Positions 6,029 through 7,668 of a stretch of 7,668 nucleotides of DNA are shown piece after piece (position 1 is the first letter of the stretch; each line of letters begins with the position of its first letter). The position numbers were made by a program, and so were the translations under genes. The notes beneath the pieces were generated by a model. That model made no database searches, was not told the origin of the DNA, and saw only the letters and a program-made list of their open reading frames with translations. Source of the stretch: Calditrichota bacterium (GTDB taxonomy: Bacteria > Zhuqueibacterota > Zhuqueibacteria > Oleimicrobiales > Geothermoviventaceae); the NCBI GenBank assembly GCA_013152765.1, contig JAADFT010000076.1:1-7668 (forward strand), read 5' to 3'.

Positions 6029-7134
6029 CCCAGGAAGAAATTCGCCGATTCCGCGAACGTTTGCTGAAGTGGTACCGGACAGTCAAACGAGACCTGCCGT
6101 GGAGGAAAACACGCGACCCGTACCGAATTCTGGTCTCCGAAATCATGCTTCAGCAAACGAAAGCGGAGACTGTCGTTCCTTACTACGAGCGGTTTCTCAA
6201 CCATTTTCCGGATCCCCAAAGTCTCGCCGAGTCCACCACTGAAGACGTCTTGAAACTGTGGCAAGGGCTTGGGTACTACCGCCGCGCCCGCTACCTGCAG
6301 GATGCCGCTCGCACTGTGCTGCGCGTCCACGACGGGGAGATCCCCACGGACGTGCGGGAACTGCGAAAGCTGCCAGGTGTTGGCGAGTACACGGCGGCTG
6401 CGGTTGCCAGCATCGCTTTTCGGACGCCCGTGGCAGTCGTCGACGGCAACGTGACACGCGTGCTGGCCCGAGTTTTCAAACTCACTTCTCCCTCTGGTAG
6501 CAGGACCCTGAAAAACGAGGTCCAGGAACTTGCCACTCAACTCCTGGCTCCGGAAGCGCCCGGCGACTTCAACCAGGCCATGATGGAGTTGGGAGCAACC
6601 GTTTGCACACCGAAATCCCCCAAATGCTCCGAGTGTCCGGTGCAATCTTTCTGTCAGGCAGCTCAAGATGGTCAACCCGAGGCTTACCCCGTCTCTCCAG
6701 CACGCCATTCGGTCCCTCAGGTGCACGTGGCCGTAGGTCTCATCTGGGGTGACGGCAGACTACTGCTGTCTAAGCGCTTCGATGACGTGATGCTCGGCGG
6801 TTTGTGGGAGTTGCCAGGAGGGAAGATCGAGCCAGGGGAAACACCCGCGGAATGCGTCAAACGGGAAATCCAGGAGGAACTCGGCGTCGAAGTCGCCGTC
6901 GGGGAACAGGTGGCGACGGTGCGTCATGCCTACAGCCATTTTCGTGTGGTGCTCGAATGCTTCCGCTGCGAGGTGCGTTCAGGTGAGCCGCGAGCCATTG
7001 GCTGCGCGGATCTGGCGTGGGTCAAACCCGACGATCTGGCGAATTACCCACTGCCCACAGCCACTGTGAAGATTTTGAAGGCAGTCGGTTTAGCACCGGC
7101 GAGAAACGAAACGGGGGAAGACCAAACCGGGTAG
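6025..7134 (+). CDS. mutY: A/G-specific adenine DNA glycosylase MutY with an intact Nudix box
   Basis: A 369-residue base-excision-repair enzyme that removes adenine mispaired with 8-oxoguanine. The catalytic domain shows LPWRKTRDPYRILVSEIMLQQT with the catalytic E39, GLGYYRRAR (81-89), the helix-hairpin-helix LPGVGEYTAAAVAS (116-129) and VVDGNVTRVLAR with catalytic D140. The [4Fe-4S] cluster loop has C194, C201, C204 and C210 in the standard CX6CX2CX5C spacing. The C-terminal domain (about 232-355) is MutT-like. It holds HAYSHF (Y303-S304-H305), matching the Phe-Ser-His 8-oxoguanine-reading loop of MutY, and also a complete Nudix signature (G266 to V288: GX5EX7REUXEEXGU), which well-known MutY proteins have lost. 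The start is GTG at 6025, overlapping the upstream stop, with GGAGAG 9 nt before it. The length is close to E. coli MutY (350). Confidence 0.95.
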   Translation: MTQEEIRRFRERLLKWYRTVKRDLPWRKTRDPYRILVSEIMLQQTKAETVVPYYERFLNHFPDPQSLAESTTEDVLKLWQGLGYYRRARYLQDAARTVLRVHDGEIPTDVRELRKLPGVGEYTAAAVASIAFRTPVAVVDGNVTRVLARVFKLTSPSGSRTLKNEVQELATQLLAPEAPGDFNQAMMELGATVCTPKSPKCSECPVQSFCQAAQDGQPEAYPVSPARHSVPQVHVAVGLIWGDGRLLLSKRFDDVMLGGLWELPGGKIEPGETPAECVKREIQEELGVEVAVGEQVATVRHAYSHFRVVLECFRCEVRSGEPRAIGCADLAWVKPDDLANYPLPTATVKILKAVGLAPARNETGEDQTG

Positions 7135-7369
7135 GTTCGCGAGCCTCTTTCCCCTGTGTCTACAGACAAACCTTACCCCCTGGCGCAGCAAACACATCTT
7201 CTGGACTTGGACACACCAGGCGCTGAGCGCAGTGCTGGTTCCCCCTGAGAACTCGTTGCAGAAATGCCCGGCCATCCGTGACCTGACCCAGGCAACCGAA
7301 ATCTGCGACAGACACTGGAGAAATCGTCAACATCTTACGGTAGCTCAAGCATTTGCGGGCGATTTGTTG
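7135..7369. other. Intergenic DNA after mutY
   Basis: No gene is supported in these 235 nt. Inverted repeats TGTCT/AGACA (7157-7168) and a CCAG...CTGG hairpin around GCGC/GCGC (7217-7238) are present, but neither is followed by a T-tract. No clear terminator for mutY is visible, so transcription may run on into the next leader. Confidence 0.45.
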
Positions 7370-7398
7370 TTGACAAATTCGAGAAAATTTGCTAATCT
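7370..7398 (+). promoter_or_regulatory. Strong promoter with extended -10
   Basis: A perfect TTGACA (7370-7375), a 17-nt spacer and TAATCT (7393-7398) preceded by TGC, giving an extended -10 (TGn) element. The spacer is AT-rich, unlike the surrounding DNA. Transcription would begin near 7405, giving a leader of about 235 nt to the ATG at 7640. Confidence 0.65.
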
Positions 7399-7443
7399 CA
7401 GTTTGGTTTTCCCAATTGAGAATTCTGCTGCATCAGCTCAACA

Positions 7444-7480
7444 TTCGGCTCCGGCTTGGCCGGTTAGCCGAAAGTTTTTT
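7444..7480 (+). terminator. Terminator-like hairpin in the leader
   Basis: The outer stem TTCGGCT (7444-7450) pairs with AGCCGAA (7466-7472). The inner stem CCGGC/GCCGG closes a TTG loop, with a 2-nt TT bulge. Two bases later comes TTTTTT (7475-7480). This is the form of a rho-independent terminator. Because it sits only about 40 nt after the predicted start of transcription, it may work as an attenuator or end a short RNA. Whether it is a simple terminator for the upstream genes or a regulated switch cannot be told from sequence. Confidence 0.6.
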
Positions 7481-7555
7481 CGGGGCAATCGGAGCTGGGG
7501 GATCTCTTTTACTGTCTGACAACGAGGGGATTTAGCCAATAGCACAGCACTGCGG

Positions 7556-7567
7556 AAAGGAGGTGAT
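7556..7567 (+). promoter_or_regulatory. Full-length Shine-Dalgarno sequence in the leader
   Basis: AAAGGAGGTGAT is perfectly complementary to the usual 3' tail of bacterial 16S rRNA (ATCACCTCCTTT) over 12 nt. Its last two bases are the first two of an ATG (7566-7568), too close to GGAGG for efficient initiation there. A CTG at 7570 has ideal spacing. Confidence 0.55.
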
Positions 7568-7643
7568 GCCTGTTCGCCGGAGTGGGGGTCAAGTCGTTGG
7601 AGGAGAAACGCGAGGAAGTTCAAACAGAGGAGGCAGAACATGA
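7566..7643 (+). CDS. Possible 25-codon leader ORF
   Basis: The ATG at 7566 opens a 25-residue frame (MPVRRSGGQVVGGETRGSS and six more residues), rich in Gly and Arg. Its TGA overlaps the ATG of the next gene as ATGA. The AAAGGAGGTGAT before it is strong but only 2 nt separate GGAGG from the ATG, which argues against efficient use. The peptide resembles nothing I know. It could be a translated leader coupled to the next gene, or chance. Confidence 0.2.
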   Translation: MPVRRSGGQVVGGETRGSSNRGGRT

Positions 7644-7668
7644 GGAAAACGCGAAAGGGAGCGTGGCT
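7640..7668 (+). CDS. 5' end of a gene running off the right edge
   Basis: An ATG at 7640 follows a perfect AGGAGG (7628-7633) with a 6-nt spacer. Nine codons are visible: MRKTRKGAW. The basic start running into a hydrophobic turn fits either a Sec signal peptide or a type IV prepilin-like leader (basic residues then Gly), but the cleavage region lies outside the window. A strong promoter, a long leader and a strong ribosome-binding site suggest a well-expressed or controlled product. Another frame through the same DNA (from CTG 7570 or GTG 7582) is also open to the edge and cannot be excluded. Confidence 0.55.

Noticed and set aside
7157..7238. Hairpins after mutY as a transcription terminator
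   Set aside because: TGTCT/AGACA has only a 2-nt loop and the second hairpin is irregular. Neither has a following T-tract.
7232..7519. A 95-codon plus-strand frame after mutY
   Set aside because: It runs through the promoter and the terminator-like hairpin, has no Shine-Dalgarno and no recognisable motif.

Overview
This is a bacterial chromosomal window, GC-rich, with compact gene spacing, Shine-Dalgarno sites close to consensus and ordinary housekeeping-type genes. I see no transposase, phage gene, CRISPR array, rRNA or tRNA. The phylum cannot be named from the sequence. ClpS, an Fe-S MutY and a membrane-anchored NodB-type deacetylase are all compatible with many Gram-negative or deep-branching lineages.

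Layout. Two gene groups diverge from a gene-free stretch of about 0.76 kb (3646-4408). To the left, on the minus strand and in transcription order, lie a zinc-finger/NodB polysaccharide deacetylase (3645-2317), a PlsC-type acyltransferase (2292-1534), clpS (1485-1204), an EamA/DMT-family permease (1118-207), and probably the first 20 codons of another gene that leaves the window at position 1. To the right, on the plus strand, lie a PaaI-like hotdog thioesterase (4409-4906), a monoacylglycerol-lipase-like alpha/beta hydrolase (4968-5837), a 64-residue zinc-ribbon protein (5834-6028) and mutY (6025-7134). The last three overlap by ATGA and GTGA, so their translation is probably coupled. After mutY comes about 0.5 kb of regulatory-looking DNA with a strong promoter, an early terminator-like hairpin and several strong ribosome-binding sequences, then the first nine codons of a further gene (7640 to the end).

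How the genes fit together. The left group joins envelope work (deacetylation of a polysaccharide or peptidoglycan outside the membrane, phospholipid acylation, a permease) with the N-degron adaptor ClpS. The right group joins acyl-thioester and glyceride/ester hydrolysis with oxidative DNA repair. The acyltransferase, thioesterase and lipase-like hydrolase across the divergent region hint at a lipid-turnover neighbourhood, but this is inference from position only.

The points I rate most worth checking are: MutY carries a complete Nudix catalytic signature in its C-terminal domain, so it may combine MutY and MutT activities; the deacetylase is fused to an N-terminal cytosolic B-box-like zinc finger and has a TFDGG in place of TFDDG; the leader after 7370 has a promoter followed at once by a terminator-like hairpin and later by a 12-nt perfect match to the 16S rRNA 3' tail complement; and nested palindromes sit directly upstream of the thioesterase promoter. 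I did not find a clearly new defence or mobile system.
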